From NCBI GenBank assembly GCA_014208095.1, contig JACHMT010000004.1, positions 1,240,001 to 1,304,000 on the forward strand: a DNA stretch of 64,000 nucleotides, given 5' to 3'. The DNA is from Actinospineispora eucalypti. GTDB taxonomy: Bacteria > Actinomycetota > Actinomycetes > Mycobacteriales > Pseudonocardiaceae. Shown here piece by piece: positions 32,505 through 40,905 of this stretch. Position numbers and translations under genes: made by a program. The notes under the pieces are model-generated. The model searched no databases and was not told the origin of the DNA. It was given only the letters and a program-made list of their open reading frames with translations. Each line of letters starts with the position of its first letter. Position 1 is the stretch's first letter.

Positions 32505-34022
32505 CCCGATGAACGCCTCGGCGACGACGGTCGGCGCGTTCTGGACCAGCAGCGCGGCCTGCACCGCGAGGGCGAGGCGGGTCACCAGATAGCGGGTGGT
32601 GTCCTCCGGCGCCGTGACCAGATCCTCGATCTCGTCCAGCACGCTCGCCACCAGCGGGTGCTCCGCCGCGACCGGGCGGATCTCCTCGAGGACCGGCTCG
32701 ATCGCCTTCGGCTCGCGGGTGAGCACCCGGCCCACGTCCATCACCATCATGTTCGAGGTGCCCTCCCAGATCGCGTTGAGCGGCGCCTCGCGGTAGTAGC
32801 GGGGACACGGGTGTTCCTCGATGTAGGCGTTGCCGCCGATGGACTGGATGACCTCCTCCACCACGCTCGACACCCGCCGGCAGTTCCAGAACTTGGCCAC
32901 CGGGGTGAGCAGGCGGCTGACCAGCTTCTCCGCGACGTCACCGGGGGAGTCCTCGGCCCGGGCCACCCGGAACCCGAGGTGGGCGGCCCCGGCCCATTCC
33001 AGTGCGAGGTCGGCCAGCACCGGGGCCTGGATCGGCAGGCGGGCCAACGGGGCGCCGAACGCGGCGCGGTGGTCGTTGTGGTGCAGCGCCTGGGAGAGTG
33101 CGGCCCGCATCAGGCCGGCGGAGCCGACCGCGAAGTCCAGCCGGGTGTACTCGGCGGAGGAGAGAATCGTCCGGATCCCCCGGCCCTCCTCGCCGACGAG
33201 GAACGCCTGGGAGTCGTGGTACTCGATCTCCGAGGACGCGTTGGCCCGGTTGCCGAGCTTGTCCTTGAGCCGGTTGATCTTGACGCCGTTCAGGCTCCCG
33301 TCCGGGCGGCGCCGGGGAACGAGCAGGCAGGACACCCCGCCCGAGGTCTGCGCGACGGTCAGGTAGGCATCCGACATGGGGACCGAGGCGAACCACTTGT
33401 GCCCGTTGACCAGGTAGGTCTCGCCCGGGCCTGGATTGCCCAGCGGCCGCGCGGCGGTGACGTTGGCCCGCAGGTCGGAACCGCCCTGCTTCTCGGTCAT
33501 GAAGTAGCCGATCGTGCCCGAGGACTTCCGGTCGACCGGCACGTCCGAGGGGTCGTAGCCCTCCGCCGAGATGGCGGCGGCGAACGGCGCGAGCTCGGGC
33601 TGCCCGCGCAGGACCGGGATCGACGCGTACGCCATGCCGATCGGGCAGGCGGTCGAGCCGTCGATCTGGTTCCACAGGTAGGAAAGCACCGCGCGGGCCG
33701 AGTGCGCGCCGGGTCGGTCGGCCGTCCAGGCCAGCGAGTGCACGCCCGAGCCGAAGCCCAGCGACATCAGCTCGTGGTAGGCCGGGTGGAACTCCACGTC
33801 GTAGACCTCGTGGCCCAGCCGGTCCAGGGTGCGCAGCTCGGGGGTGAACCGTTGGGCGTCACGGGCCGCCTTGAGTACCCCCGGGTCCCACACCCTCGCC
33901 CCGAGCTCAGCGGCGCGCTCCCACGCCCACGGGGCATGCCGCTCGACGGTGCCCGCGGCGATCTTGTCCCTGGTGAAGGCGTTGACCCCGTTGAGGTCCG
34001 GGACCAGGTTGTCCGGGTTCAT
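32415..34022 (-). CDS. acyl-CoA dehydrogenase, AidB-like
   Basis: 535 aa, longer than ordinary acyl-CoA dehydrogenases, with the extra N-terminal region seen in AidB-type proteins (LNGVNAFTRDKIAAGTVERHAPWAWERAAELG). The core shows GYFMTEKQGGSDLRANVTAA, the flavin-site WFASVPMSDAYL and the C-terminal motif IWEGTSNMMVMDVGRVL. AidB binds DNA in E. coli, but many actinobacterial relatives are metabolic flavoproteins. It overlaps the convergent hydroxylase at its 3' end and sits 4 bp from the upstream TetR gene, forming an operon with it. Confidence 0.88.
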   Translation of the reverse strand: MNPDNLVPDLNGVNAFTRDKIAAGTVERHAPWAWERAAELGARVWDPGVLKAARDAQRFTPELRTLDRLGHEVYDVEFHPAYHELMSLGFGSGVHSLAWTADRPGAHSARAVLSYLWNQIDGSTACPIGMAYASIPVLRGQPELAPFAAAISAEGYDPSDVPVDRKSSGTIGYFMTEKQGGSDLRANVTAARPLGNPGPGETYLVNGHKWFASVPMSDAYLTVAQTSGGVSCLLVPRRRPDGSLNGVKINRLKDKLGNRANASSEIEYHDSQAFLVGEEGRGIRTILSSAEYTRLDFAVGSAGLMRAALSQALHHNDHRAAFGAPLARLPIQAPVLADLALEWAGAAHLGFRVARAEDSPGDVAEKLVSRLLTPVAKFWNCRRVSSVVEEVIQSIGGNAYIEEHPCPRYYREAPLNAIWEGTSNMMVMDVGRVLTREPKAIEPVLEEIRPVAAEHPLVASVLDEIEDLVTAPEDTTRYLVTRLALAVQAALLVQNAPTVVAEAFIGSRLGTGWGPGYGTLRGVDFQEIIEFARLG

Positions 34023-34627
34023 ACCTTGCCTCCGGTGACGGCGGACTGACAGAAACGGGCGATCTCCCCGCTGATCGCCCGCCGATCGGCTGGGCCGACG
34101 GTTCGCTCGGCGAGTGGGGCCACCACGCCCTCCAGGAAGGCGCCGACAATCGCGGCGCCCCGGATCCGGGCATCCTGCTCGGGGAACTCGCCCGACGCGA
34201 CCCCCTCCTGGATCAGCCCGGCGAACGCCCGGGCCAGACCCGCGCGCGCGTCCAGCCGCACCTGGTCGACGTCGGGGTCCATCGGCTCGGCGATCACCGC
34301 GTAGGCCAGGCTTCCCCCGCGCAGCGCCCGGTCGACGAACGTCGCGACCGCATCTCCGATCCGCTGGCCGGCGGTCCGCCCGGCTTCATCCGCGACCGCC
34401 TGCACCACCTCGAGCTCGCGAACGCAGACCGCCCGCAGCATCTCCGAGAACAGCGAGGCCTTCGAGGGGAAGTGCCGATAGATCGACCCGGTCGCCACGT
34501 CCGCGACCGACGCGACCACGGCCACCTGGGCCGCCGCGAAACCGTGCTCGGCCACCACCACCCGCGCCGCCTCCAGAATTCGGCGGCGGGCATCGGCCTG
34601 CCGCGCGGCAACTCTCGGACTGGACAC
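34019..34627 (-). CDS. TetR-family regulator of the AidB-like gene
   Basis: 202 aa. The GTG at 34627 is preceded by GAGGAAGG; a longer frame to 34810 would translate the operators. The helix-turn-helix is at residues 10-58 (RRRILEAARVVVAEHGFAAAQVAVVASVADVATGSIYRHFPSKASLF). The stop overlaps the start of the dehydrogenase (ATGA), so it is autoregulated together with its target. Two TGAACC-type palindromes lie directly upstream. Confidence 0.9.
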   Translation of the reverse strand: MSSPRVAARQADARRRILEAARVVVAEHGFAAAQVAVVASVADVATGSIYRHFPSKASLFSEMLRAVCVRELEVVQAVADEAGRTAGQRIGDAVATFVDRALRGGSLAYAVIAEPMDPDVDQVRLDARAGLARAFAGLIQEGVASGEFPEQDARIRGAAIVGAFLEGVVAPLAERTVGPADRRAISGEIARFCQSAVTGGKV

Positions 34628-34649
34628 GGTCGCGGCCCTTCCTCGGTAT

Positions 34650-34680
34650 GAACGATGGTTCAAGACTGAACCACGGTTCA
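34650..34680. promoter_or_regulatory. paired TetR operators
   Basis: GAACGATGGTTC (34650-34661) and TGAACCACGGTTCA (34667-34680) have centres 18 bp apart, the same spacing as in the hydroxylase promoter at 30885. They lie upstream of the TetR-AidB operon and are probably bound by two dimers of that TetR protein. Confidence 0.6.
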
Positions 34681-34689
34681 TTTCTGCCG

Positions 34690-34779
34690 TCAAGCGCCGC
34701 TGAGCCATCGGTTGAACCACCCGAGGTTCTGTCGCATGGCCGCCGCGCGACTCCGTGGCTGGTGGAAGATGTGCCCTCG
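34690..34779 (-). pseudogene. possible C-terminal remnant of a prolyl-oligopeptidase-type hydrolase
   Basis: A minus-strand stretch of about 29 codons ending in MRQNLGWFNRWLSGA and a stop resembles the last helix of prolyl oligopeptidase family proteins (pattern QNLxWFDRWL). Nothing upstream of it in any frame looks like the rest of such a protein. The remaining bases up to 35013 show no gene; they would carry the promoter of the L,D-transpeptidase gene. Confidence 0.25.
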
Positions 34780-35013
34780 CGATTCCGCCGGTGCGGCTGC
34801 CGAAGCCCACCGTGCCGCCGACCCACCCCTAGCCGACGGTCTGGTGGTGTTGGTGAGCTTGACGAACCGTTTCGCTGGGCCGCGGTCTTGCCGGTCGGGC
34901 AGACCAGTGACCAGGATGACCGCAACCTTCTGGCGTGTCGCGCGTCTAACTCGATGTGGTGGGCGCTGAGCCCCGCCACGTTGGGTGTTCTCCGATCCAC
35001 CAGGAAGGCCACG

Positions 35014-35679
35014 ATGGTCGGTCGTCGACTGGGGTCTGTGCTGAGCGGCGTGCTCGGGCTGTGTGTGGTGGCCGGCGGCTACCTGGCCGCGCCGGCGTCC
35101 GCCGCACCCGCCAAGCCGTCGGCGTTGCCACCGCTGGCGCCCGGAACGCCGTGCACCATGTCGGCAAGGTCGTGTGTCGATCTGGACACCGAGCGGGCCT
35201 GGCTGATCAAGGATGGAAAGGTGATCAGGGGTCCGGTGAAGGTCTCCTCCGGTGGCCGGGGTAAACCCACGCCGGTCGGGCACTCGCTGCGGGTGTACCG
35301 CAAGGAGAAGGACTACAAGAGCCAGGAGTCCCGGATCCAGAGCGGCCCCAAGAAGGGCCAGCCGGCGCCGATGCCGTACTCGGTGTTCTTCGAGGACGGC
35401 GGTATCGCGTTCCACTCCGGTAACCCCGCTGTGGCCTCGGCGGGCTGTGTTCACCTGAATACCGCGGACGCGGTCGCGTGGTTCAACGATCTGCAGATCG
35501 GTGACCAGGTCCAGGTGGTGCGGGCCTCCCGGGAATCGGCCGACCGGAAGAAGGGCGTGTCCGAGCCGCAGCAGCCCAGCAACATCACTCTCGCTCCGGG
35601 CCAGATCCCGTCCGGCAACGATGACTCGGGCGACGACGACTCCGACGACTCCGACGGGGACTCGGACGGCGACTCCTAG
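35014..35679 (+). CDS. secreted L,D-transpeptidase (YkuD), short form
   Basis: 221 aa, ribosome site AGGAAGG. An N-terminal signal peptide (to about residue 30, ASAAPA) is followed by a short linker and a YkuD domain with His134 and the catalytic motif SAGC (Cys145) in ASAGCVHLNT. It forms or edits 3-3 peptidoglycan cross-links outside the membrane. The last 20 or so residues are almost only Asp, Ser and Gly, a strongly acidic tail of unknown role. A second, longer L,D-transpeptidase is encoded at 42979-44301. Confidence 0.9.
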   Translation: MVGRRLGSVLSGVLGLCVVAGGYLAAPASAAPAKPSALPPLAPGTPCTMSARSCVDLDTERAWLIKDGKVIRGPVKVSSGGRGKPTPVGHSLRVYRKEKDYKSQESRIQSGPKKGQPAPMPYSVFFEDGGIAFHSGNPAVASAGCVHLNTADAVAWFNDLQIGDQVQVVRASRESADRKKGVSEPQQPSNITLAPGQIPSGNDDSGDDDSDDSDGDSDGDS

Positions 35680-35723
35680 GACGCTCGGCCCGAGGTGTCG
35701 GGGGTAGCTGGCAGGCTTCGGCT

Positions 35724-36701
35724 GTGCGCGCGTCGAGGTTGGTGTCGGTTTTGTTGTTGTTGCAGGCCAGGGGGCGGATGACGGCGCAACAGCTGGCGGA
35801 CGAGCTTGAGGTTTCGGTGCGCACGGTCTACCGGGATATCGAGTCGTTGCATGCGGCGGGGGTTCCGCTGTTCGGAGAGGCCGGGCACGAGGGTGGCTAC
35901 GAGTTGTTGGCGGGCTATCGCACCCGGCTGACCGGGTTGACCTCCGATGAGGCGGAGGCGCTGTTCCTGACCGGTTTGCCGGGCCCGGCGGCGGATCTGG
36001 GGCTGGGAGCCGTGTTGGCGACCGCGCGGTTGAAGTTGATGGCCGCCTTGCCGGCGGAACTGCGGGACCGGGCGAACCTGCTACGGCAGCGGTTTCACCT
36101 GGACACCTCGGGCTGGTACCTCGACCCGGACCGCGCGCCCCATTTGGCCGAGGTGGTCAGCGCGACCTGGAACCAGAACCTGATCCGGGTCCGCTATCGC
36201 CGGTGGGCACCACGACCGGAGGTGGTCCGCACCCTGGCGCCCTACGGTGTCGTGCTCAAAGGGGGCCGCTGGTATCTGGTGGCCGCCGCCGAGAGCCGGG
36301 TGCGGACGTATCGGGTGTCCCAGATCGTCCGCCTCGACCTCCTGGACCAGCGGTTCGACCGGCCCGCGGGGTTTGACCTGGCTGAGCATTGGGATGGCTA
36401 TCTGCGGGATTTCGATGATCGCCGCCACACTGCGTCGGCATCCATCCGGCTCTCGCCGCGAGCGCTCGATCTGCTCCCGCACGTGTGGGAGCCGGCGCTG
36501 GTCCGCGCGGTACGACGCAGCGGGCGGGCGGAGGAATCGGGTGACTGGTCGAGGGCGCGGATCCCGATGGAGTCCGTCGAGCACACGGCCGGGCTGCTGC
36601 TGCGTCTGGGCGCCGACGTCGAAGTCATTGCGCCGGAGGGGCTGCGCCGGCACGTGGCGGAGGTGGTCACCACCCTGTCGGGGATGTATCAAGTTCACTG
36701 A
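35724..36701 (+). CDS. YafY-type HTH-WYL regulator
   Basis: 325 aa, GTG start. The N-terminal winged helix (ASRLVSVLLLLQARGRMTAQQLADELEVSVRTVYRDIESLHAAGVPL) is followed by a WYL domain (about 130-230: RYRRWAPRPEVVRTLAPYGVVLKGGRWYLVAA) and a C-terminal WCX region ending EVVTTLSGMYQ. Such proteins sense nucleotides or small ligands. A perfect 12-bp-arm palindrome overlaps its stop codon and precedes the hydrolase gene, its likely target. Confidence 0.92.
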   Translation: MRASRLVSVLLLLQARGRMTAQQLADELEVSVRTVYRDIESLHAAGVPLFGEAGHEGGYELLAGYRTRLTGLTSDEAEALFLTGLPGPAADLGLGAVLATARLKLMAALPAELRDRANLLRQRFHLDTSGWYLDPDRAPHLAEVVSATWNQNLIRVRYRRWAPRPEVVRTLAPYGVVLKGGRWYLVAAAESRVRTYRVSQIVRLDLLDQRFDRPAGFDLAEHWDGYLRDFDDRRHTASASIRLSPRALDLLPHVWEPALVRAVRRSGRAEESGDWSRARIPMESVEHTAGLLLRLGADVEVIAPEGLRRHVAEVVTTLSGMYQVH

Positions 36702-36720
36702 CAGAAGATGTCAGTGAACT
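36692..36720. promoter_or_regulatory. 29-bp palindrome overlapping the WYL stop codon
   Basis: AGTTCACTGACA (36692-36703) and TGTCAGTGAACT (36709-36720) are perfect inverted repeats with a 5-nt centre. There is no T-run, so a terminator is unlikely. A TTG start for the hydrolase lies 50 bp downstream. The site is a probable operator for the WYL protein, within which that gene's own TGA (36699-36701) lies. Confidence 0.6.
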
Positions 36721-36770
36721 GTCTTTAGCTTGATCGGGCAATCCAAGACGATCAAGAGAGAGGACAGGCT

Positions 36771-37760
36771 TTGATCCCCGCCGAGGAAACGTTCGACGGC
36801 ACCTGGCCGTACGAGGCCCGCTACAGCGACGCCGCCGGTTTCCGACACCACTACATCGACGAGGGCGAACCAGGCCAGGGGCACACCCTGGTGCTGCTGC
36901 ACGGCGAGCCGACCTGGGGCTATCTGTGGCGCAGTCTCGTCGGGCCGCTGTCGGCCCGGCACCGGGTCGTCGTTCCCGACCACATGGGTTTCGGGAAGAG
37001 CGCCACCCCGCAAGACCGCACTTACCTGGCCGGTGAGCACGCCGACAACCTGGAGTCGCTGCTGGTCGACACCCTTGACCTGCGGGACATCACGCTGGTG
37101 CTGCACGATTGGGGCGGCCCGATCGGCACCGAGTTCGCGCTGCGCCACCCCGACCGGGTGGCGCGGATATTCGCCACAAACACGGTGCTCCCGCTCGGGT
37201 TGCCCGGCTACGACGAACAGTTCGCGGCCAACATGGCCGACAGCTCCTGGTTCCGTTGGGCCCGGGCCGCCTACGCCGACGGCACCTTCGAGCAGGTGCT
37301 CGGCAACGCCGGCAACACGATCACCCACCTGATGTTCGCGCTGCAGACCATCACCCGGCCCGAAAACGCCACCCCGACCTGGATTCGCGCCTACGCAAGC
37401 CCGTTCGGAACCCCCGCCGAGTGCCGAGGTGTGATCAGGTTCCCGCGCCAACTCGTCGCGCCCGACCCCGCGGACGCACCACCAGCACCGGATCCGGCCG
37501 CTGTCGCCGCCGTGCGCGCCAAACCCGCGATGCTGGTCGAGGGGATGCGCGACACCGCGCTCATCCCCCGATACATGATCGCGGCATTCCGTGAGGCCTA
37601 CCCCGACTCGCCGGTCATCGAGCTGCCGGACGCCGGCCACTTCACCCCGGAGGATGCCCCAGAAACCTTGCTCGCCCTGCTTGAACTGTTCCTGAGGACC
37701 ACCGCAACCGCCCACCGGCCAGACCTCGCCACGGCGGGCGGCCGGGCACCAACCCGCTAG
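36771..37760 (+). CDS. haloalkane dehalogenase-like alpha/beta hydrolase
   Basis: 329 aa with a TTG start after GAGAGAGG. It carries HGEPTW (44-49) with the oxyanion Glu and Trp, the nucleophile elbow HDWGGP (Asp113) and the catalytic His in DAGHFTPEDAP. These are the residues of haloalkane dehalogenases, with Glu and Trp as halide-binding candidates, but close relatives also hydrolyse epoxides. It is probably regulated by the WYL protein encoded upstream. The C-terminal 15 residues (after LELFLRTT) look unstructured. Confidence 0.88.
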   Translation: MIPAEETFDGTWPYEARYSDAAGFRHHYIDEGEPGQGHTLVLLHGEPTWGYLWRSLVGPLSARHRVVVPDHMGFGKSATPQDRTYLAGEHADNLESLLVDTLDLRDITLVLHDWGGPIGTEFALRHPDRVARIFATNTVLPLGLPGYDEQFAANMADSSWFRWARAAYADGTFEQVLGNAGNTITHLMFALQTITRPENATPTWIRAYASPFGTPAECRGVIRFPRQLVAPDPADAPPAPDPAAVAAVRAKPAMLVEGMRDTALIPRYMIAAFREAYPDSPVIELPDAGHFTPEDAPETLLALLELFLRTTATAHRPDLATAGGRAPTR

Positions 37761-38024
37761 CCCGACAACGGCTGCCGGCCAGTTCACCGGTGATCGCACG
37801 GCCCGCGCGATGCTGTACGGGCCGTGCGCTCATCCGGCAGGCCGGCAGCGTCACGGAAACGGGTCCGTCGGTGTGTGCGCCGCGTGAGTGCCGGACACCG
37901 GCCCGACGTCCACTCGGCGCGCCCGGAAGACGCACGATGATCTCCCGAATCGTATAGCGTTTGCTGGCGTGCGGGCCTCGCCGCCCGGGTCACCGCGGCG
38001 CGAAGTTGAGCTCTGGAGGAGATC

Positions 38025-38204
38025 ATGAGAAGAAGTGGAGTGTCGCTGGGCACGCTCGTGTGGGTGATCATCGGCGTGGTGGTCGCCATCTCTCACGGCT
38101 ACGGAGTTACGAACCTCTCGTCCCTCTTGTCCTTCCTGCTCGTCATGTTCCTGTGGCCGCTGACTCTGCTCGGCGTGGACCTCCACCTGAACCTCGGCGT
38201 CTGA
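38025..38204 (+). CDS. 59-aa small membrane protein
   Basis: A short frame with a strong ribosome site (TGGAGGAG, 5 nt before the ATG). It reads MRRSGVSLGTLVWVIIGVVVA, then ISHGYGVTNLSSLLSF and LLVMFLWPLTLLGVDLHLNLGV. There are two hydrophobic segments, about 9-24 and 33-51. Small hydrophobic proteins of this pattern are widespread in actinobacteria with no known role. It stands alone; 37761-38024 holds no other gene. Confidence 0.75.
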   Translation: MRRSGVSLGTLVWVIIGVVVAISHGYGVTNLSSLLSFLLVMFLWPLTLLGVDLHLNLGV

Positions 38205-38350
38205 GTCCGGTTGCCCGCGGACCGCGGCGGCAGAGAACGAACGCCTTGCCTCCCTCCACGGGGAAGAGGCCCAAGCGGCGCCGGGCCGGCTACCCTCCCG
38301 CCCATCGAGGTGGCTCCGGTGCGCAGCGCGGGCCGGAGCCGAGCCGTCCG

Positions 38351-39379
38351 CTATTTGTAGGCGATCCCGGCGCTCGCGGGACCGGTGAGGGGCAGAATCT
38401 CAACCTCGCGGAAGCCTGCCTCGCGGCACCACTCGGCGAAGTTGCCGCCGGTGAAGTCGAACGCATCACCGAACTCGATCAGCATGTTGAGCGACATCAT
38501 CAGCCCGAATGCGTTCTCGCGCCGGGCATCGTCGATCAGATTCTCGATGACTATGTAGGCGCCGCCTTCGGGGAGCGCCTCGTAGGCCGCTCGGATCAGG
38601 TGCCGTTTCCGCTCAAGGTTCCAGTCGTGGAGGATCATGCCCATCGTGATCACGTCTGCCCTCGGCAGCGGGTCGGCGAAGAAGTCGCCGGAGGCGACGC
38701 TGATGCGGTCGTCCAGGCCGGCCGCGGCGACCGCCCGCTCGGCGATCGGCGCTACCACCGGCAGGTCGAATGTCGTCAAGCGCAGGTGTGGGTGGTGGCC
38801 GGCGAGTACGGCGCACAGCTGCCCGGTTGCGCCGCCTATGTCGCAGACGGTCTCATAGCGCGAGAAGTCGAGCTTCTCGGCGAGCGCGTGGAAGTTGCCG
38901 AGCGATATGCCCGTCATCCCATCCAGGAACTGCTCGAGTCGCGCCGGGTCGCTGTACAGTTCCTCGAACACCGGACTGCCGGTGTGCTTCACCTCGTTCT
39001 GCGGCTTCCCCGTCTTGAGCGCCTCGGTCAGATCCCCCCAGAAGCCGTACAGCCGGGCATTTGACATCTCGAGGATGCCGCCGACGTACGTGGGGCTTCG
39101 CTTGTCGAGGAAGGCCGCGGTCTCCGCCGTGTTGCGGTAGCGGCCCTCGCTTCCTTCCCCGTCGCGTTCGAGGAACCCGAGCGCGACGAGCGCGTCGAGG
39201 AAGTCGTGAATCCCGCGCGGATGAAGGTCGAGCGCGTCGCGGATCGCCTCGGCGGTCATCGAGCCGTCGCTGAGCTTTGTGAAGAGTTCGAACTCGACCG
39301 CCGAGAGGAGCGTCTTCGAGGGCCAGAACCCCATGCCCACCTGCATTATGTGAGAGGAGTCGAGTTGCGTCTGCGTCAT
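38351..39379 (-). CDS. SAM-dependent O-methyltransferase, acetylserotonin/hydroxyneurosporene type
   Basis: 342 aa from the ATG at 39379 (GGGAGA upstream). An N-terminal dimerisation helix domain (VEFELFTKLSDGSMTAEAIRDALDLHPRGIHDFLDALVALGFLER) precedes a class I methyltransferase fold with DIGGATGQL as the SAM loop, TTFDLPVV, SGDFF and the catalytic HDWN. Relatives methylate hydroxyls of polyketides, aromatics or carotenoids. Codon use looks less GC-biased than its neighbours, and it lies next to an integrase remnant and a tRNA gene, which suggests acquisition by transfer. Confidence 0.9.
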   Translation of the reverse strand: MTQTQLDSSHIMQVGMGFWPSKTLLSAVEFELFTKLSDGSMTAEAIRDALDLHPRGIHDFLDALVALGFLERDGEGSEGRYRNTAETAAFLDKRSPTYVGGILEMSNARLYGFWGDLTEALKTGKPQNEVKHTGSPVFEELYSDPARLEQFLDGMTGISLGNFHALAEKLDFSRYETVCDIGGATGQLCAVLAGHHPHLRLTTFDLPVVAPIAERAVAAAGLDDRISVASGDFFADPLPRADVITMGMILHDWNLERKRHLIRAAYEALPEGGAYIVIENLIDDARRENAFGLMMSLNMLIEFGDAFDFTGGNFAEWCREAGFREVEILPLTGPASAGIAYK

Positions 39380-39879
39380 TAGATTTCTCCCGTTACTCGT
39401 CAAGGTGCAAAAGGCGGCGTTCACCGTCGAGGACGTAGACCGTCGCGTGCTCACCAGCGTCCAGATCTGGCTACTTCCGCAGAGTTGCTCGTGAGTTGCT
39501 TCCACTGTTGGGGATCTCAGGGAATCAGTCGATGGTGGGTGCCCTACTAAAATGAATAGTGCTTTCCCCGGCCTCGAGAAGGGATAACCCTACGCCCGCG
39601 TCGGGTTATCCCCAGGCCAGCCTCGTTCAGCTCCGCCGAGGTCGGCGGCCTGAATGTTCCGCCTGTGAGGGATACGCGTCGATGGCTCACGAGGTCGACG
39701 CGGCGTCACGGGTCCGTCGGACTAAGCGCGGCTAAATTCACCGAGTCGGGATTCGGAACCGTCGCCGAGGCGTTACTGCTTTCCGTCGAAGACTTCTCTC
39801 TGGCCCGCAATGGACGAAGTCCGCCATTGTGAAAACGACCTTGGGCACTTTCTTCTCTGTCGGGGCTGGGCAACGCTCA

Positions 39880-40039
39880 CGCGGCGGCCTCGACTCGCGG
39901 TGGCCAGGCCGGCCTCGGACACCCACGCCGAGTAGACGCGCAGGGTGGTTGCTCCGCCGGCGTGACCGATACGGCCGGCAACGGTGCGGGCGTCTACCCC
40001 GGCGGCGATGGCCCCACAGATCGAGGCGAAGAACGCTGG
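39880..40039 (-). pseudogene. C-terminal remnant of a tyrosine-recombinase integrase
   Basis: A minus-strand frame reads FFASICGAIAAGVDARTVAGRIGHAGG and then ATTLRVYSAWVSEA. That is the end of a phage or integrative-element integrase, with the catalytic GH and the nucleophile Tyr in LRVYSAW. A stop precedes it and the N-terminal two thirds are absent. It lies 18 bp from the 3' end of tRNA-Arg(CCT), the classical insertion site of actinomycete integrative elements. The rest of the gap 39380-39880 holds no recognisable gene. Confidence 0.6.
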
Positions 40040-40056
40040 TCAAGGCTCTGACCTGG

Positions 40057-40129
40057 TGCCCCCGGCAGGAATCGAACCTGCGACACACGGTTTAGGAAAC
40101 CGATGCTCTATCCCCTGAGCTACGAGGGC
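40057..40129 (-). tRNA. tRNA-Arg (anticodon CCT)
   Basis: A 73-nt cloverleaf on the minus strand. The acceptor stem GCCCTCG pairs with CGGGGGC, with discriminator A; the anticodon loop is TTCCTAA (CCT, reads AGG), and the T arm is GGTTCGATTCC. CCA is not encoded. The gene is flanked on its 3' side by an integrase remnant. Confidence 0.95.
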
Positions 40130-40188
40130 ATGTGGCCGTAATCGTAGCGGGGAGCGGGCCACCCGGGGCGGCGGGCCGGCGTCGGGGG

Positions 40189-40839
40189 ATGCAGGCTGTG
40201 CGGGTGGGTGGGTTAGCCGAGCTGTACGAGGTCATTCACCGGCGGCGGGACGTGCGCGGGGAGTTCACCGGCGCGCCGATCGAGCCGGAGGTGCTGCGCC
40301 GGGTGTTGGCGGCCGCGCATGCCGCGCCGAGTGTGGGGTTGTCCCAGCCGTGGGACTTCGTCGTGGTGCGGGACGTGGCGACCAGGGGAGCGTTCCGGGA
40401 GCACGTCAGTGAGCAGCGACGAGCGTTCGCCGAGACGTTGAACGCGCAGAAGGCCGAGGTGTTCGAGCGGATCAAGATCGAGGGGATCCTGGAGGCCACC
40501 CTCGGCGTGGTGGTCACCTACGACCCGGCGCGCGGGGCGCCGGCAGTGCTCGGCCGGCACACCATCGCGGACGCCGGGCTCTACTCGGTGTGCCTGGCCA
40601 TCCAGAACCTGTGGCTGGCGGCCACGGCTGAAGGGTTGGGGGTTGGGTGGGTGTCGTTCTACACTGAGGCGTTCCTGGCCGAGTTGCTCGGGTTGCCGTC
40701 CGGCATCCGGCCGGTCGCCTGGCTGTGCCTGGGGCCGGTGAGCTACCTGGAGCCGACGCCGGACCTGGAGCGGCACGGTTGGCGGGTGCGCCGGCCGCTG
40801 GAGATGGCCGTGCACGAGGGTCGCTGGGGCGTTCACTAG
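40189..40839 (+). CDS. bluB: 5,6-dimethylbenzimidazole synthase
   Basis: 216 aa from the ATG at 40189. It is a nitroreductase-fold flavoprotein with the BluB landmarks HRRRDVRGEFTG, AAHAAPSVGLSQPWDFVVV and GVGWVSFY, and a C-terminal LGPV...P segment. BluB breaks down FMN with oxygen to make 5,6-dimethylbenzimidazole, the lower ligand of vitamin B12. Its presence supports the ability to make or remodel the cofactor required by the two mutases earlier in the window, though it is about 16 kb away and not in their operons. Confidence 0.88.
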   Translation: MQAVRVGGLAELYEVIHRRRDVRGEFTGAPIEPEVLRRVLAAAHAAPSVGLSQPWDFVVVRDVATRGAFREHVSEQRRAFAETLNAQKAEVFERIKIEGILEATLGVVVTYDPARGAPAVLGRHTIADAGLYSVCLAIQNLWLAATAEGLGVGWVSFYTEAFLAELLGLPSGIRPVAWLCLGPVSYLEPTPDLERHGWRVRRPLEMAVHEGRWGVH

Positions 40840-40905
40840 CGCGGAACGCGCTTGTCGAGCGGGCGCCCAGTTAGGCGCCTGCGGGGGGACACTAGGGTCG
40901 AGGAA

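Noticed and set aside
34628..34810. Longer start for the TetR gene at 34019
   Set aside because: The extension translates the paired operators and lacks a ribosome site; the GTG at 34627 has GAGGAAGG.
40130..40188. B12 riboswitch before bluB
   Set aside because: Only 59 bp separate the tRNA from the start and no cobalamin-box-like sequence is visible.
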